This document shows, piece after piece, positions 28,639 to 30,952 of a stretch of DNA of 30,952 nucleotides. Position 1 is the stretch's first letter. Each line of letters opens with the position of its first letter. Origin of the DNA: Saccoglossus kowalevskii (Eukaryota; Hemichordata; Enteropneusta; Harrimaniidae); the NCBI RefSeq assembly GCF_000003605.2, contig NW_003134838.1, positions 217,728 through 248,679 on the forward strand, given 5' to 3'. Position numbers and translations under genes: made by a program. The notes under the pieces were generated by a model that was given only the letters and a program-made list of their open reading frames with translations, searched no databases and was not told the DNA's origin.

Positions 28639-30952
28639 GTAAGTTATGGTATCATGCCTTCATACATACTGTAAAACATGGTCTTTTTTAGCTAGCATTT
28701 TATTTTAACTGAGTTAGCTAATCTGCAATTTCTAAAGATGTTTCTAATTTAAATTTGCTAAAATGGCAAAGGGTTTTACAGTATTCATAATCAAATGGTA
28801 TTTGTGTCAGTCATCATAGCAACTTCAGTGATCATCAGTAAATCGTGTCTCCTAAAAAATTGTCTCACAGCCCTGTCATGCTATTCCAAATCTTAGAATA
28901 TGATTTCTGTTACAAATTACACTACTAGTATATAAACCATTTAAACTATTAGCACTAGTTGCATATAACAATTTTTTTATCTACTTTGTATAATTACTGA
29001 ATTTATAGCAATTTGAGCCGATTTAAAATATGCATTATTGAGCATATCAATGCACATATTGCAATAAATTATCAGAGAGAACTTCACACTCACCTAATTA
29101 TGTCATATTTTTGAAATGTTTTAGCACTATTAAAATTTGTATTAATAATAATATATGATTTACACTAATGAAGAAATAATCTCACCATAGAAACTTGTGT
29201 GAAAAAGTCAGTTTTCACCATTTTCATGAGATTTTGGACTCTTGGTCTGGTGACCTTTTTTCAGTTCCGCTGTCGACTTTGTCGAGTGGAGCTTATCATA
29301 TGAGTGATTGTCCGTCTGTCGTCGTCTGTGTCAATGTTTTATATTTTCAACTTCTTCTTGAAAACTACAAGCCTGAATGCTTTGATACTTGGTGTATATG
29401 TACCTTGGGTAGACCTCTCTCAGGTTTGCTCATTTCATGATGATATCTTTCTGTTCTTTAATTGTAATGTGCATTGCTAACAGCGGAGCTATCTCAGCCG
29501 ACAGGCTGCTTGTTAGCTCCCGTGAAACGGAGCTTATGTGGTACCAGTGTCTGTGACTCTGTGACTAAAATTTGTTCCACTGATAACTCAAGATCTACGA
29601 TTTCAATTCAAATGAAATTTGGCACACAGCTAATATATGATGAGTAGATGCGCTGATTAGATTTTGGTGCAATTCCATGCATATTAATTAGTCAATTATT
29701 GCATTAATTAATTTATAACTTAGAGTCTTTAAAGTTTCTTAACAAATATTTGACTATGGTGAGTAGCCTAATTTGCATGTTGCAATAACGTATTGTGTCG
29801 CAAAAAAAAAAAACTGGTAATTTTTCATTGGAAGGTCTGCAAAATTGCGAATTTTAGTATATAATGATTTATTATATCATGATGGATGTTATTTGAGCAG
29901 ATACAGCGAGTTACAAGAGTGACGCGGCCATTTTTTTCAGTTTGACGAAAAAGCATTACCCTCCCCGATTTTCATGAATGCAAGTTCAATTTCACTTTGT
30001 GCGTCATATTCATCAATAGAAATAATCAAAGACAGATGCCGTACAACTTTCTGCCAATCTTGATTCGTAAATGTGCTGGTTACATGTACAGTGTTCTCCT
30101 CGGCCCGCGTCGCTTAGACAATAGCCGCGTAACTTTCATTTCGCATGCGATTCTGCAGTGCTCTCATCAGGTCTTTTAAGGGTATCTGGTCCGATACTGT
30201 TCTTTCTTTCCACGATACTGTTTCCCTCAAGCTGGTCCGTTTTCAGGCCATTGTTTTGCAATGATGAATCAGAACAGAACAATTCGTGTGAACTGATCGA
30301 TCCTAACTTATTATCTGGATACTTGTATTCACCTGCAGATACTTCGGCCTACTTTCAAGCATGAATATAGAAGGAAATCAATGATTTTTTTTCAGTATCG
30401 TTCCAGTCCTTGCAAGAAATTTATATAATCACAGTTCAAAAATTATTTATGATCATTCAAAATATAGTGGCCATGACTGTCGGTTCAACCCAGTACTGAC
30501 CTTCACCGCTATTGCGACACCACGAGCAGAGAAAAGGAAAGCTGAATCCCCGCGTCTACACTTAATCCATGTACAAGGCAGACACCCGACAGCAACAGCA
30601 AAGTTTGTCAGTTTTATTCAAGATATAAATTTTCTATTTTATGCATTGGAGCTGACTGAAAGCACTTCCAATGTGATCTAATTTGTAAACAATCTCTTTG
30701 CACACAACCCCCAGTGTCTTCTCCTCGAGCAGACAGTAATGTTTCACATTTGTTTTTGCATGGTTTCCATCTTACTCAAATAAAGCGAAGCAGTTGATTC
30801 CTATTTTACTTAGTGTTTGTTCTTGTTTGATATTTTTAAACAAAAATGCACTCATTAAACAAATAGTAAAAATGCATTTTTTTGTTTTTGCCGAACGGGG
30901 ACATGGAAGCCAAAATGGAGGTAGTTTTGTGTAGGGTCGATCGCGATCTTTA
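28639..30952 (+). other. ADAM10-like intron 7, runs off the window
   Basis: 2.3 kb after the exon 7 donor. No frame with the Cys pattern of a disintegrin domain (CGNG...EECDCG) was found, so the gene must continue beyond the edge. Short frames at 29997-30179 and 30158-30364 have no recognisable domain. A dispersed repeat copy lies at 29270-29650. Confidence 0.65.
29270..29650 (+). repeat. Modular dispersed repeat, copy 3
   Basis: 29275-29312 matches 9867-9904 (37 of 38) and 29467-29523 matches 10159-10215 (about 49 of 57), followed by TTCAAATGAAATTTGGCACA. It is about 100 bp shorter than copy 1 between the two blocks. Confidence 0.75.

Overview
The window looks like nuclear DNA of an animal, probably a marine invertebrate, though the taxon cannot be fixed from the sequence. 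It is AT-rich and intron-rich, with short coding exons bounded by GT/AG splice sites, and its introns and spacers are full of short inverted-repeat elements and dispersed repeats. There are no ribosome binding sites, operons or other prokaryotic signs. Two protein-coding genes can be read with confidence, both on the + strand and in tandem.

Gene 1 (ATG at 4825, stop at 12340) is a complete three-exon p24/TMED cargo receptor of the gamma class (TMED3/TMED7 type), 211 residues. All introns are phase 0. Just upstream lie a CpG-bearing promoter region, a cluster of nuclear-receptor-type half-sites (4641-4661) and a YY1-like site (4701-4709). Intron 1 (4.3 kb) is mostly plain. Intron 2 (2.6 kb) is crowded with repeats: an inverted-repeat element, a modular dispersed repeat, a 31/32-bp tandem array and one copy of a 190-bp inverted-repeat element whose sister copy opens the window.

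The stretch 12341-20200 holds the 3' flank of gene 1 and intergenic DNA. It includes one copy of a 96-bp dispersed repeat, a CpG-rich promoter-like patch at 17.4-17.85 kb with a TCTCGCGAGA palindrome and opposed CCAAT boxes, an unassigned CpG-rich ORF at 18.5 kb, and a 204-bp inverted-repeat element.

Gene 2 (about 20460 to beyond the window edge) is an ADAM10-like membrane metalloproteinase. Seven exons can be chained with consistent phases: signal peptide, prodomain with a candidate cysteine switch, an unusually long Asn/Lys/Ser/His-rich linker, an RRKR furin-type site, and a catalytic domain with an intact HELGH...G..HD zinc site and Met-turn. Exons 3-7 are secure; exons 1-2 are my inference from splice phase and weak alignment. 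The disintegrin and later domains are not found and must lie downstream. Intron 6 splits the zinc motif and carries a 1.04-kb terminal-inverted-repeat element inserted into an older dispersed repeat.

Functionally the two genes are ordinary secretory-pathway genes: cargo transport between ER and Golgi, and cell-surface proteolysis. I see no evidence that they work together. I found no convincing undescribed system. The points most worth a second look are the extended ADAM prodomain linker, the nested transposon, the dispersed ATGGCC/GGCCAT hairpin modules, and the two everted AGGTCA repeats.
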